A stretch of DNA of 64,000 bases from JACDBE01 sp963714055 (lineage in GTDB: Bacteria > Actinomycetota > Acidimicrobiia > Spongiisociales > UBA5794): the NCBI GenBank assembly GCA_963714055.1, contig OY970227.1:2418001-2482000 (forward strand), in the 5' to 3' direction. Every line of letters begins with the position of its first letter. Position 1 is the stretch's first letter. Positions 54,122 to 62,915 of this stretch are shown in pieces. The notes under the pieces were generated by a model. It searched no databases. It worked only from the letters and a program-made list of their open reading frames with translations, and was not told where the DNA came from. Position numbers and translations under genes: made by a program.

Positions 54122-55590
54122 CCGACACCACCGTCGAGCAGACGGCCGGGCAGCCCGAGCCCGAGGTCAAGCTGGGACCGCAGTACGTCAAGCTGTGGAC
54201 CGCCAGCGTCATCTCCAACCTCGGGGACGGCATCGGGTTCGTCGCCTACCCGTGGCTGGCCAGCGCCATCACCCGCAACCCGCTGCTCATCGCCCTCATT
54301 GCCGTCGCCCAGCGGCTGCCGTGGCTGGTGTTCTCGCTCCCCGCCGGAGTGATCACCGACCGCGTCGACCGCCGCAAGTTGATCGTATTGATGGACGTGC
54401 TGCGCGCCGTCCTCACGCTCGGAGTCGCCCTGGTGGTGCTCGCCGAGAACCAGCTTCCCTCACCGGACGACGTGGCGGCGGGCGTCGGCGTCAACACCGA
54501 CACCGTCCTCTACCTGGTGCTGCTGACCGCCACCCTGCTGCTCGGCTTCGCCGAGGTGCTGCGCGACAACGCGGCGCAGACCATCCTCCCCGCCATCGTC
54601 GTCCCCGAGGGCCTCGAGACCGCCAACGGGCGGATGTGGGCCGCCGAGATGGTGGCCAACTCCTTCGCCGGCCCGCCGCTGGGGAGCCTGCTCATCGGTG
54701 TGATGTTCGCCCTGCCCTTCTTCGTCGACGCCGGCAGCTTCGCCGTCGCCGCCGGCCTGGTGTTCCTGCTCACCGGCAACTTCCGGGCCCGTCGGGACGA
54801 TGCCGGCGAAAAGGTCACTTGGAAGACCGAGATCGGCGAGGGCTTCCGCTGGCTGTGGCGCCACCCGCTGCTGCGACCGATGGCGATCATCCTCGGCCTG
54901 CTCAACGCCCTGGCCATGATGGCCACCGCAACGTTCGTCCTGTTCGCCCAGGAAGTCCTCGTGGTGAACGCCTTCGTCTTCGCCGTCCTCGGCACCGGCG
55001 CCGCCATCGGCGGGGTGGTGGGGGGACTGGTTGCGCCCCCCGATCACGCAAGCGCCTGGGCAGCGGCACATCGCTGTACCTCACGCTGTTCACCGGCGTG
55101 GTGACCAGTATCGTCATCGGGCTGAGCAGCCGATGGCCGGTCACCTGGGTGGCGTTCACCGCCGAGACGTTCGCAGGCGTGGTGTGGAACGTCATCACCG
55201 TTTCCCTGCGCCAGACGATCATCCCCGACCGGCTGCTGGGCCGGGTCAACTCGGTGTACCGGTTCTTCGGGTGGGGCATGATGCCGATCGGTATGGCCGC
55301 TCGGCGGGCTGATCGTGTGGTTCGGCGAGATCTTCTGGGGCCGCGAGTTCGCCCTGCGGCTGCCCTGGCTGGTCGCCGCAGCCGCCTACGTGGCCGTGCT
55401 GATCTATGCCGTCCCCCGGCTCACCACCGAGAAGGTGGAAGCGGCGCGGGCCGAAGGGATCGCCGCCAAGGCCTCCGAGGGAGCCGCCGGCCAACCCGAT
55501 GACGCCGACGGGGAGATCGCCGCCGAGGCGATCGCCGAGGCCGGCATCGTCACCGCCCCGCCGCCGATCGACCTCGACGAGGGGGAGTGA
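54118..55590 (+). pseudogene. MFS transporter, two frame changes
   Basis: Starts at GTG 54118 (GTGA overlap with the regulator). The readable parts are an MFS drug-type transporter: YVKLWTASVISNLGDGIGFV, LPAGVITDRVDRRKLIVLMD, LPAIVVPEGLETANGRMWAA, then frame 2 GSGTSLYLTLFTGVVTSIVI and LRQTIIPDRLLGRVNSVYRF, then frame 3 FGEIFWGREFALRLPWLVAA. Shifts are at the C6 run near 55034-55039 and near 55300 (gccgctcggcgg). Restored length is about 490 aa with an Asp/Glu/Ala-rich tail. It resembles ENTS/MFS_3 exporters. The cargo is unknown. Confidence 0.8.
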
Positions 55591-55602
55591 AGGAGCGGCC
55601 GC

Positions 55603-56388
55603 TCAGGTGGGCGCCCTCTTGCGGAGCAGGGCGATGGCGATGAGCGCGGCGAGCACGGCGACGCCGACGGTGGCACCGGAGATGAGCGGCACGTTCTCGC
55701 GCAGCGGGCTCTGCAGGCTGACCGGTCGCTGGAACTCCAGGATCGGCCAGTCCCGCTCCTCGGCCATCCGACGAAGATCCTTCTCGGGGTTGACCGCCAC
55801 CGGGTGGCCCACCATCTCCATCATCGGCACGTCGGTGGCGCTGTCCGAGTAGGCGAAGGAGCCGGCGAGGTCGAGGTCCTCACGCTCGGCGAGGGCGGCC
55901 ATCGCATCGACCTTCCCCTGCCCCATCGCGTAGAACTCGACCTCGGGCAGGAAGAAACCGGCGGTGTCGGTCTTGATCCGGGTGGCGATGATCTCGGTCA
56001 CCCCGATGTGGCGCCCGATGGGCCGGACGATCTGCTCCGGGCTGGCCGACACCAGGAACACCCTGCGGCCCTCCCGCTTGTGCTCGTCGATGAGGGTGAG
56101 CGCCTCGGCGTACACCAGCGGCTCGGCCACCTCGTGGAGGGTCTCCTCCACCAGCTGCTCGATCTCGGCGCGGTGCCAGCCGGCGGTGAGCTGGAGCATC
56201 TGGTCCCGTGCCCGCTCCAGCTGGTCCTCGTCGGCGCCGAACAGGACGTAGAACACCTGAGCGAGGCCGAGCTTGGCCAGGGTGCGCCTGCCGAGGAACC
56301 CCGCCTTGTAGAACGGCTTGCCGAAGGCCAGGGTCGACGACTTGGCGATGACCGTCTTGTCCAGGTCGAAGAATGCTGCCTGCTGCAT
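55603..56388 (-). CDS. HAD-IB family phosphatase, membrane-anchored
   Basis: 261-aa HAD hydrolase. Motif I is AAFFDLDKTVI (DxDxT variant), motif II is VFLVSASPEQIV, and motif III/IV is GQGKVDAMAAL with YSDSATDVPMMEMVG. LGLAQVFYVLFGADEDQLER is the helical cap. These match the SerB-like HAD-IB subfamily acting on phosphoserine or lysophosphatidate-type substrates. A C-terminal TM (GATVGVAVLAALIAIALLRK) suggests membrane attachment. The ATG at 56388 begins at motif I. Convergent with the MFS gene. Confidence 0.87.
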   Translation of the reverse strand: MQQAAFFDLDKTVIAKSSTLAFGKPFYKAGFLGRRTLAKLGLAQVFYVLFGADEDQLERARDQMLQLTAGWHRAEIEQLVEETLHEVAEPLVYAEALTLIDEHKREGRRVFLVSASPEQIVRPIGRHIGVTEIIATRIKTDTAGFFLPEVEFYAMGQGKVDAMAALAEREDLDLAGSFAYSDSATDVPMMEMVGHPVAVNPEKDLRRMAEERDWPILEFQRPVSLQSPLRENVPLISGATVGVAVLAALIAIALLRKRAPT

Positions 56389-56548
56389 GACCCGGCCAGT
56401 GTACGAGCCGGGGCGCCGCTGCCCTACGGGTCGTTGGGCCCGTTCGAGCACATGAGCAGGGTCGCCGGCCGCCTCCCTTGAATCTGTCGCACCCGTTTCG
56501 TACGTTGTCGACGCTTCCCCTTCACCAACCCCGGGAGGGGAGCGGATC

Positions 56549-57088
56549 ATGGCCGTGCTCGGCACCTGGTGTCCCGACGATGCCGTCCTGGGGACCGTCG
56601 CCCCGCTGGCGCTCGCCACGTCGGCGGGCACGGCGCTGGTCATCGACCTCGATCCCACCTCAGTCGACTACCGGGCGGCCGGCACCCTGGCCGCGCTGGT
56701 CAGGGACGGACCTACCGGGCGCCACCTCCGTCCGGAGCGGCGCGGGGTGGCGGTGTTGGGCAACGGTGGCGTCACCGCCGAGGAAGCCGCCGACGTCATC
56801 GCCGCCCTGGCCGCCGGGTGGCCCCGTGTCGTCCTGCGCCACGAACGGCGATCTCGCCCGACCGGTCCGGGAGTGGTGCCCGTCCACCCCCTGGCGCCCG
56901 GCCGACCCTTCGATGCCGGCCCGGCGGTCTACCAACCGGGGCCGTGGTCGATCCGCCTCCCTCCCCCGGCCTTCGTGCTGCCCCGTGCCCAGCCGGGCGC
57001 CGTCCGGAGCCTGCTCGAAGGGCGGCGTCCCGGCATGTCACGCTGGCTCCGGGCGTGGCGCAGGGTGTGGGAGATGCCATGGCCGTGA
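56549..57088 (+). CDS. CpaE/MinD-like protein without Walker A, Tad locus
   Basis: 179-aa protein at the head of the Tad operon. APLALATSAGTALVIDLDPT, VDYRAAGTLAALVRDGPTGR and GVAVLGNGGVTAEEAADVIA follow the strand order of CpaE/MinD ATPases (ALVIDLD as Walker A'-adjacent strand), but no P-loop is present, so ATP binding seems lost. The ATG has GGAGGGGAGCGG upstream and TACGTT as a possible -10 (56502 region). Overlaps the next gene by 10 nt. The family link is inference from context and weak pattern. Confidence 0.6.
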   Translation: MAVLGTWCPDDAVLGTVAPLALATSAGTALVIDLDPTSVDYRAAGTLAALVRDGPTGRHLRPERRGVAVLGNGGVTAEEAADVIAALAAGWPRVVLRHERRSRPTGPGVVPVHPLAPGRPFDAGPAVYQPGPWSIRLPPPAFVLPRAQPGAVRSLLEGRRPGMSRWLRAWRRVWEMPWP

Positions 57089-58137
57089 TCGACCGCCTGG
57101 TGGCGCGGGTGCTCGACGGCGATGTCCCGTTGGAGCGGGGTGCCGTGGAGCGGGAGGTTCGCAGGATGCTGCCCGACGAGGCACCGCTGGCGCCTCCCGG
57201 GGTGGCCGTCGAGGTCGCCGACACGCTGGTCGGGCTGGGCCCGCTCGAGCCGCTGCTGGCCGACCCGTCGGTGTCCGACATCCTGGTGAACGCCGACGGG
57301 TCGGTATGGGTGGAGCGGGCGGGCTCGCTTCAGGTCGCCCCTGTCCGTTTCGCCGGGCCTGGCCCGGTCGTCGCCGCCGTGCAGCGCGTCATCGCCCCGC
57401 TGGGCCTGCGACTCGACCGCGCCAGCCCGGCGGTGGACGCCCGGCTGTCCGACGGCTCCCGGCTCCATGCCATGATCCCGCCGGCGTCGGTTGACGGCCC
57501 GGTGCTCGCCATCCGGCGCTTCACCGCCGCCGTCGCCGACCTCGACGGCTTGGTCGCCGCCGGTGCCGCCGACCGGGAGGCCGTCGACCTGCTGCGCTCG
57601 GCGGTTGCCGAACGGCGCAACCTGCTCGTCTCCGGCGGCACCGGCTCCGGCAAGACGACCCTGCTCAACATCCTCGCCGGCGCCATAGCCGACGGCGACC
57701 GGGTAGTGGTCATCGAGGACTCTGCGGAGCTGCAACGGATCGGCCACATGGTGCGTCTCGAGGGCCGACCGCCGAACGCCGAGGGGGCAGGCGAGATCAC
57801 ACTACGCACCCTGGTGCGCCACGCCCTGAGACTCCGCCCCGACCGGATCGTCATTGGTGAGGTGCGCGGGCCGGAGGCCCTCGACATGATCCAGGCGATC
57901 AACACCGGGCATTCGGGGTCGATGTCGACCGTCCACGCCAACGGCCCGGACGAGGCGATGTGGAGGCTCGAGACACTGGCCCTCTCGGCGCCGGGCGGGT
58001 TGGTGGCCGAGACGATCCGCCGCCAGCTGTGGAACGCGCTCGACCTGGTCGTCCAGCTGGAGCGGGCGGGGGGACGGCGGAGGTTGGTGTCCATCTCAGA
58101 GCTGGTGGACGGCGCCCTGCGATCGCGGTGGCCGTGA
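57079..58137 (+). CDS. tadA: Tad/type IV pilus assembly ATPase CpaF/TadA
   Basis: 352-aa secretion ATPase driving pilus assembly. It begins DRLVARVLDGDVPLERGAVE. LLADPSVSDILVNADGSVWV is the typical N-domain; the P-loop GGTGSGKT is at 186-193; VVVIEDSAELQRIGHMVRLE is the Asp box, and RIVIGEVRGPEALDMIQAIN is Walker B, with the His box GHSGSMSTVHAN. Slightly shorter than usual CpaF at the N-terminus. GTG/TGA overlaps couple it to tadB. Confidence 0.93.
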   Translation: MAVIDRLVARVLDGDVPLERGAVEREVRRMLPDEAPLAPPGVAVEVADTLVGLGPLEPLLADPSVSDILVNADGSVWVERAGSLQVAPVRFAGPGPVVAAVQRVIAPLGLRLDRASPAVDARLSDGSRLHAMIPPASVDGPVLAIRRFTAAVADLDGLVAAGAADREAVDLLRSAVAERRNLLVSGGTGSGKTTLLNILAGAIADGDRVVVIEDSAELQRIGHMVRLEGRPPNAEGAGEITLRTLVRHALRLRPDRIVIGEVRGPEALDMIQAINTGHSGSMSTVHANGPDEAMWRLETLALSAPGGLVAETIRRQLWNALDLVVQLERAGGRRRLVSISELVDGALRSRWP

Positions 58138-58805
58138 CCGCGCTCCTGGTCGCCCTGACCGCGGCGGTCTGCCTGGTGAACGGCGTGCCCTGGCTGCTGG
58201 TGGCGGCACTGGTGCTCGGCGCCTGGATGCCGGCGCTCGGGCTGGCGGCGGTGGCGGTGGTGATCCTGGCCCGGCGCGGCCGGCTACGCCCCTCCGACGA
58301 GGCGGTGGTGCTCTCCGCGGTGGCCGCCGAATTGCGCCGCGGCGCCTCCTTGCGTACCGCCATCGAGCCGGCGGCGGCGCGGTCGGCGCACGTCGATCTG
58401 TCCGCCGCGGTGCGACTCGCCGAGGCAGGGGCGCCGATCGAGCGGGTGGCCACCGCCTTCGCCGCCGGCCTTCCGGACGTTGGCCGCCTCGCCGGGCCCG
58501 CCCTCGAGGCGGCAGATACGTCCGGTGGGCGAGCCGCCGCCGTGTTCGCCCGGCTGGCCGACCGGGCATCGGCGCACCTGGAGCTGGTCGCCGAGCGTCG
58601 GGCGCTCACCGCTCAGGCTCGTCTCTCGGCGGCGGTGGTCGGCGCCATCCCGTGCCTGGTGCTCGGCTGGATGGCACTCACCGGCCGCCTCTCCGGGATG
58701 CTCGCCGCCGGGCCGATCGCCGCCGCCGTCGTCGGGCTCGGGTCCGTCCTGATGGCAGGCGGGGTTGCCGTGGTGGCGCTCCTCACCAGGAGGGTGGTGG
58801 CGTGA
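58134..58805 (+). CDS. tadB: TadB-like pilus assembly membrane protein
   Basis: 223-aa membrane platform protein of the type II secretion F domain. Two N-terminal TMs precede SDEAVVLSAVAAELRRGASL and RTAIEPAAARSAHVD, the GspF-like helical bundle, then LVAERRALTAQARLSAAVVG and two C-terminal TMs. GTG 58134 overlaps tadA's stop. Short for TadB but usual for the actinobacterial Rv3657c-type. Confidence 0.8.
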   Translation: MTALLVALTAAVCLVNGVPWLLVAALVLGAWMPALGLAAVAVVILARRGRLRPSDEAVVLSAVAAELRRGASLRTAIEPAAARSAHVDLSAAVRLAEAGAPIERVATAFAAGLPDVGRLAGPALEAADTSGGRAAAVFARLADRASAHLELVAERRALTAQARLSAAVVGAIPCLVLGWMALTGRLSGMLAAGPIAAAVVGLGSVLMAGGVAVVALLTRRVVA

Positions 58806-59413
58806 GCAACGCCGTCCGGGTGGCCCTGGTACTGGCCCTCGCCGCGTGGGCACCTGTTCGGCTTCGGACAACCGTCCCGGCCCTGGCGGTCGGGCTGTGG
58901 TCGCCGCCGCTCGGCGTCGCCGCCGCCGCACTCGCCTGGGGCGGACCGAAGGTCCGGCGCATCGCCTCCCGGCGCCGGGCCGCCGCCGACGTCGAGGACC
59001 AGGTGGAGCTGCTCGCCGAGCTCCTCGCCGTCGGCCTCAGCTCCGGCTGGGGCTTCTCCCAGGCACTGGACTGGGCCGGCGGGCGGCTGGACGACCCGGT
59101 GAGGAGCGAGGTCGCCGCAGTGACGAGGCGGATGCACCACGAAGGGGTGGCCGCCCTCGACGGTGCCGGCGGCCACGCCGCCGACCTGTACCGCCTGGTG
59201 GCGCGGGCCCTGGCCACCGGGGCCCCGTTGGTCGACGCCGTGGACGGCTTCGCCGCCGATCGGATGCAGATGCGGCGCCAGCGCACGCTCACCGCCGCCC
59301 GGAGGCTCCCGGTGATCCTGGTCTTTCCCCTGGCGCTGCTCATCCTTCCCGGGTTCGTGCTGGTCACGGTGGCGCCTGCGCTGATCGCCGCCCTGGAGAG
59401 GATCGGGTCATGA
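58802..59413 (+). CDS. tadC: TadC-like pilus assembly membrane protein
   Basis: 203-aa second T2SS-F-type protein: DVEDQVELLAELLAVGLSSG, WGFSQALDWAGGRLDDPVRS, GFAADRMQMRRQRTLTAARR and the C-terminal LPVILVFPLALLILPGFVLV TM with the usual LP..L.FP...L.PGF pattern. Pairs with TadB as the inner-membrane platform. GTG overlap with tadB. Confidence 0.85.
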   Translation: MSNAVRVALVLALAAWAPVRLRTTVPALAVGLWSPPLGVAAAALAWGGPKVRRIASRRRAAADVEDQVELLAELLAVGLSSGWGFSQALDWAGGRLDDPVRSEVAAVTRRMHHEGVAALDGAGGHAADLYRLVARALATGAPLVDAVDGFAADRMQMRRQRTLTAARRLPVILVFPLALLILPGFVLVTVAPALIAALERIGS

Positions 59414-59462
59414 CTTCCCCCCGAGCCGGCCGGCCGCCGGTGCCAACAAGGAGGTGAGCACC

Positions 59463-59630
59463 ATGCTCGCTCGAACCGGTAGGGAGCGCGGTCAGGCGAC
59501 CGCCGAATACGCACTGGTCATCGTGGCCGCCGCCGCCATCGCCCTGGCGCTCATCCTGTGGGCCTCATCCACGGGCGCCCTCGAGTCGTTCTTCGACGCG
59601 GTGGTGGCCAAGGTGACCTCGTACGTGTGA
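59463..59630 (+). CDS. Flp/DUF4244-type pilin
   Basis: 55-aa pilin, too short for many gene finders. ERGQATAEYALVIVAAAAIA has the prepilin-like Gly, the Glu5-equivalent and a hydrophobic helix, then ALILWASSTGALESFFDAVV. This matches the DUF4244/Flp pilin of actinobacterial Tad loci. AAGGAGGTGAGCACC before the ATG is the best ribosome site in the window, fitting a highly made structural subunit. Its stop overlaps the TadE gene. Confidence 0.85.
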   Translation: MLARTGRERGQATAEYALVIVAAAAIALALILWASSTGALESFFDAVVAKVTSYV

Positions 59631-60013
59631 GCCGTCGGCCGGCGAGGCGAGCCCGACGGCGGGAGACGGGATCGGCGGTGATCGAATTCGCACTGGTGGT
59701 CCCCGTGATGCTGGTGGCGCTGCTCGGTGTGGTCGAGGTCGCCCTCCTCGCCCGGACCCAACTCGAGGTGGTGGCGGCGGCGCGTGAGGGGGCGCGCCAC
59801 GCCGCCGTCAGCCCCGATCCTGCCGAGGCGGTGGCGGCGGTTCAGCGGGCCTTGGGAAGCCAGGGCGAGACGGCGACGATCTCGGTGAGCCGGCCAGACG
59901 TGGTCGGCCTACCGGCAGAGGTGGTGGTGCGGCTTCGCCACGTGCTCGGCTCCTGGCTGGGCGGCGTCGCCGTCGAGGTCACCGGCCGGGCAACGATGCG
60001 GGTGGAGCGGTGA
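59627..60013 (+). CDS. TadE-like pseudopilin
   Basis: 128-aa protein: after a basic leader, ETGSAVIEFALVVPVMLVAL followed by LGVVEVALLARTQLEVVAAA is the TadE-like motif (G.A.VEFAL..P..L), then AREGARHAAVSPDPAEAVAA. The prepilin-type leader would be cut before the TM. GTG overlaps the pilin stop (GTGA). Confidence 0.85.
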   Translation: MSRRPARRARRRETGSAVIEFALVVPVMLVALLGVVEVALLARTQLEVVAAAREGARHAAVSPDPAEAVAAVQRALGSQGETATISVSRPDVVGLPAEVVVRLRHVLGSWLGGVAVEVTGRATMRVER

Positions 60014-60513
60014 GCGCCGAGCCGCTGCTGACGCATCGCTCCAGCCGTCGCAGGCTTCCGCCACGTGCCGGGCGGCTCGCCGAGCGGGGCTCGGTATCGG
60101 TGCTGATGGCGGCGGTGGCGGCGGTGGTGATGATGCTGGCGCTGATGGTGGGCGATGTCGGCCTCTATCTCGCCGGGCGGGCCAGGGCGACCGCCGCCGC
60201 CGATGCCGCCGCCCTCGCCGCCGCCCCCGTCACCTTCCATGGGTTCGGTTCGTCCGGATCACCGGCCTCCGAGGCGGAGCGGTTCGCCTCACTGAACGGG
60301 ATGGCGGTGACCGCCTGCGAGTGTCCACTCGACCCGAGCTGGGCCCCGCGGTCTGTTTCGGTCGTCGTGGCGGGACCGGTCGACCTGATCGTGTTCGGAC
60401 GGCGCACCGTGTCGGCTCGGGCCGTCGCCGAGTTCGATCCGACCCGGCTGGTCGGCGAGCCCGCCCTCCGACGTCAGCCCGGGACGATGACCCGCCTGCC
60501 CCCCGACCCGTAG
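60010..60513 (+). CDS. Rv3654c/TadG-like pilus-associated protein
   Basis: 167-aa protein: GSVSVLMAAVAAVVMMLALM is the TM after an Arg-rich leader, then VGDVGLYLAGRARATAAADA and AALAAAPVTF, the Rv3654c-family signature (AR..A..AADAAALAAA). A Cys pair (ACEC) lies in the extracytoplasmic part. Last gene of the Tad operon. Its 3' end overlaps the convergent dehydrogenase gene by 40 nt. Confidence 0.83.
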   Translation: MSAEPLLTHRSSRRRLPPRAGRLAERGSVSVLMAAVAAVVMMLALMVGDVGLYLAGRARATAAADAAALAAAPVTFHGFGSSGSPASEAERFASLNGMAVTACECPLDPSWAPRSVSVVVAGPVDLIVFGRRTVSARAVAEFDPTRLVGEPALRRQPGTMTRLPPDP

Positions 60514-61490
60514 CGCGAGAGGTCGTCCATCGCCCGGTTGACGTCGACGGCCTGCAACGGGACCTCGTCGGTCACCACCGTGTCCAGCCGGAGGCGTCCG
60601 GTTTCGGCCATGGTGAGCACCTCGTGCACCTCGTCGATGGTGTGGTCGTTGCTACCCATGACGGCGATCTCCCGGGCGATCAGGTCCGGCAGGGGGCGGA
60701 GATCGACGGTGTCCCCGGTGAGGCCGACCGATACCACCCGGCCACCCGGTGCCATCGTGTCCAGCGCGGTGCGGAGCAGCGAGCCCGATCCGACCAGGTC
60801 GAGGGCGACGTCGGCTCCGCCGGCCTCGAGGATGGCGCGCCGGGCCTCACCCGACTCGACGGCGGTGGCTCCCAGGGCCTCGGCCCGGGCGAGACGGTCG
60901 CCGTCCCGATCGACGGCGAGCACGGCACCAGCTCCGAGAGCGCTTGCGATCTGCACCGCCGACAACCCGAGCCCCCCGACACCGAACACGGCGACCACGT
61001 CGCCGGCGCGCATCGCCGCCCGGTGCAGGCTGTGGAGAGCGGTGACCGACGAGCACATCATCACCGCCGCGTGGCGGATGTCGAGCCCGTCGGGCAACTC
61101 GACCGCGTTGCGATCGGGCACCACTATCGCCTCGGCGTAGCCCCCGTCACGGTCCTTGCCGACCATCTGGTAGGTCTCGCAGAACTGCTCGCCGTGGCGC
61201 CGGCACCGGTCACACGACCCGCAGCTCACCACGTAGTGGATGCCGACCCGTGCTCCGACCCGAGCGGCGTCGATGCCCTCCCCGACCTCGGCGACGGTCC
61301 CGGCGATCTCATGGCCGAGCGTGAGCGGCAGCGGCCCGATCTTGCCGACGCCGTTCCGGTAGTGGACGTCGGAGTGGCAGATGCCAGCGGCAGCAACGTT
61401 GACCACCACTTCTCCCGGGCCTGCCTCTGGTCGGGTCAGGGCGCGTTCCTCCAACGGCGCTCCGATCGCCACGAGTTGCAGCGCCCTCAT
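60474..61490 (-). CDS. Zinc-dependent alcohol dehydrogenase (MDR family)
   Basis: 338-aa medium-chain dehydrogenase. Catalytic-zinc ligands lie in AAGICHSDVHYRNG and LTLGHEIAGTVAEVGEGID. The structural zinc site is CGSCDRCRRHGEQFC (four Cys). The NAD(P) site is VAVFGVGGLGLSAVQIASAL with VLAVDRDGDRL, where Asp favours NAD. C-terminus RMDDLSRYGSGGRRVIV-like ending is normal for the family. Substrate not determinable. ATG at 61490. Confidence 0.9.
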   Translation of the reverse strand: MRALQLVAIGAPLEERALTRPEAGPGEVVVNVAAAGICHSDVHYRNGVGKIGPLPLTLGHEIAGTVAEVGEGIDAARVGARVGIHYVVSCGSCDRCRRHGEQFCETYQMVGKDRDGGYAEAIVVPDRNAVELPDGLDIRHAAVMMCSSVTALHSLHRAAMRAGDVVAVFGVGGLGLSAVQIASALGAGAVLAVDRDGDRLARAEALGATAVESGEARRAILEAGGADVALDLVGSGSLLRTALDTMAPGGRVVSVGLTGDTVDLRPLPDLIAREIAVMGSNDHTIDEVHEVLTMAETGRLRLDTVVTDEVPLQAVDVNRAMDDLSRYGSGGRRVIVPG

Positions 61491-61563
61491 GCCACCACCT
61501 CCGACCTTGTGACGAGAGCGCGGAAACCGTAGTGCCGGTCGCCGGATGGCGTCGGGCCGGTGG

Positions 61564-61569
61564 CATACT
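61564..61569 (+). promoter_or_regulatory. Leaderless -10-like box CATACT
   Basis: CATACT with 7 nt before GTG 61577 of the MBL gene. Confidence 0.35.
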
Positions 61570-61576
61570 CGACGAC

Positions 61577-62227
61577 GTGAAGCTGAGCCGCCTGGGGCAT
61601 GCCGCCGTGCTCGTCGAGACCGCCGCGACGCGCGTGCTCATCGATCCCGGTGTGTACAGCGACACCTGGCACGCCCTCGAGAACCTCGACGCCGTGCTCA
61701 TCACCCACCAGCACCCCGACCATGTCGACGTCGCCGGTGTCCACGGGCTGGTGGGTGCCAACCCCGGCATCCGTGTCCTCGTCGAGGGCCAGGTGGCCCC
61801 CTTGCTCGCCGAACGGCGCCTGGATGCCGAGGTGGTCACCACCGGTACCGTCTTCGACCTGGGTGACATCAAGGCCGAAGTGGTCGGCGGCGCCCATGCG
61901 GTGATCCACGCTCGCATCCCGAGGGTGGGCAACGTCGGCTACCTCCTGTCAGAGGCTGCCGGAACTTGCTTCTTCCACCCCGGCGACGCCTACGACACCA
62001 CGCCGCCCGGTGTCGACGTCCTCGCCGTCCCTTTGACGGCCCCGTGGGCGTCGGCCGGGCAGACCGTCGACTTCGTGGCCGCCGTAGGCCCGGCCGACGC
62101 CTTCCCCATCCACGACGGCGCCCTCAACGAGGACGGGCGGGCTCTCTACCTCCGCGTCGTTGCCGGCCTTACCGGTCCGGAAACGACGTTCCACCACCTC
62201 GATCCGGTCGCCACCCTCCAAGTCTGA
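61577..62227 (+). CDS. UPF0173-like MBL-fold metal hydrolase
   Basis: 216-aa metallo-beta-lactamase-fold protein: KLSRLGHAAVLVETAATRVL, IDPGVYSDTWHALENLDAVL, the metal site THQHPDHVDVAGV (HxHxDH), GGAHAVIHARIPRVGNVGYL and FHPGDAYDTTPPGVDVLAVP. This fits small MBL hydrolases of the UlaG/UPF0173 type. Substrate unknown. GTG 61577 was chosen for its position at the first strand and the -10 box. Confidence 0.85.
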   Translation: MKLSRLGHAAVLVETAATRVLIDPGVYSDTWHALENLDAVLITHQHPDHVDVAGVHGLVGANPGIRVLVEGQVAPLLAERRLDAEVVTTGTVFDLGDIKAEVVGGAHAVIHARIPRVGNVGYLLSEAAGTCFFHPGDAYDTTPPGVDVLAVPLTAPWASAGQTVDFVAAVGPADAFPIHDGALNEDGRALYLRVVAGLTGPETTFHHLDPVATLQV

Positions 62228-62268
62228 CCGGCCCCGCGGAACAACACGTGTGCCTTGGTCCTCGATCG

Positions 62269-62297
62269 TTGACGGGGGCATACGTACAGTGCATACT
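62269..62297 (+). promoter_or_regulatory. vapBC promoter
   Basis: -35 TTGACG (62269-62274), exactly 17 nt, -10 CATACT (62292-62297), then 7 nt to the vapB ATG. The best classical promoter in the window, in an AT-richer patch. Confidence 0.6.
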
Positions 62298-62298
62298 G
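62287..62298. promoter_or_regulatory. Putative VapB operator
   Basis: CAGT-GCAT-ACTG inverted repeat covering the -10 box, with ATAC repeated on both sides (62280, 62293, 62299). VapBC complexes usually bind such repeats over their own promoter; this is inferred, not shown. Confidence 0.4.
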
Positions 62299-62304
62299 AT
62301 ACAT

Positions 62305-62493
62305 ATGCGAACCACATTGAACTTGCGTGACGAGCTGGTCGACGCGGCGCGAAGCGCCACCGGAATCGTCGAGAAGACTGCTCTGGTCCACGAGGGCCTG
62401 CAGGCATTGGTCGATCGGGAGCGCGCCCGTCGACTCGCCGCGCTCGGCGGCTCGCAGCCCGGGTTCGTCGTCCCGCCCCGCCGCCGGCGGTGA
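62305..62493 (+). CDS. vapB: VapB-type antitoxin
   Basis: 62-aa antitoxin of the PF09957 type: MRTTLNLRDELVDAARSATG, IVEKTALVHEGLQALVDRER, ARRLAALGG. The N-terminus is the ribbon-helix-helix DNA-binding part; the C-terminal tail (GSQPGFVVPPRRRR) would wrap the toxin. ATG 62305, 7 nt after a -10 box. Its stop overlaps the toxin's GTG by 4 nt. Confidence 0.92.
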   Translation: MRTTLNLRDELVDAARSATGIVEKTALVHEGLQALVDRERARRLAALGGSQPGFVVPPRRRR

Positions 62494-62855
62494 TCGTCGA
62501 CACCTCTGTTTGGGTGGACCACCTCAGGCGCGGCAATCGCACCCTGGAAGGACTACTCGAGCAGGGGCTGGTGCTGATGCATCCCTACATCGTCGGCGAG
62601 CTGGCGTGTGGCAACCTCGAACGCCGTGTCGAGGTTCTCGACCTGCTCGGCGGTCTGCCACCTGCTGCGGTCGCCGACCATGACGAGGTGCTCGAGTTGG
62701 TCGCCCGGGAGCGGCTACACGGCCGCGGTGTCGGGTGGGTCGACGTTCACCTCCTGGCCTCGGCGATGCTGTCCGGCGTCCGGCTGTGGACCAAGGATCG
62801 ACGACTGGCCGGGGTCGCCCTTCAGCTCGGGATCAGCGGTTCGGCGCCGGGTTGA
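62490..62855 (+). CDS. vapC: VapC PIN-domain RNase toxin
   Basis: 121-aa PIN ribonuclease. The acidic catalytic residues are visible: Asp4 (MIVDTSVWVDHL), Glu38 (YIVGELACG), Asp85 (WVDVHLLASAML) and Asp103 (LWTKDRRL). This is a complete VapC; targets are usually tRNA or rRNA. GTG overlap with vapB (GTGA) ensures coupled translation. Confidence 0.93.
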   Translation: MIVDTSVWVDHLRRGNRTLEGLLEQGLVLMHPYIVGELACGNLERRVEVLDLLGGLPPAAVADHDEVLELVARERLHGRGVGWVDVHLLASAMLSGVRLWTKDRRLAGVALQLGISGSAPG

Positions 62856-62915
62856 CCACGATGCAGACCGATGTGCCAGGTGTCATGTCGCGCCCGGGAT
62901 GAATCTGAGGCCGGG

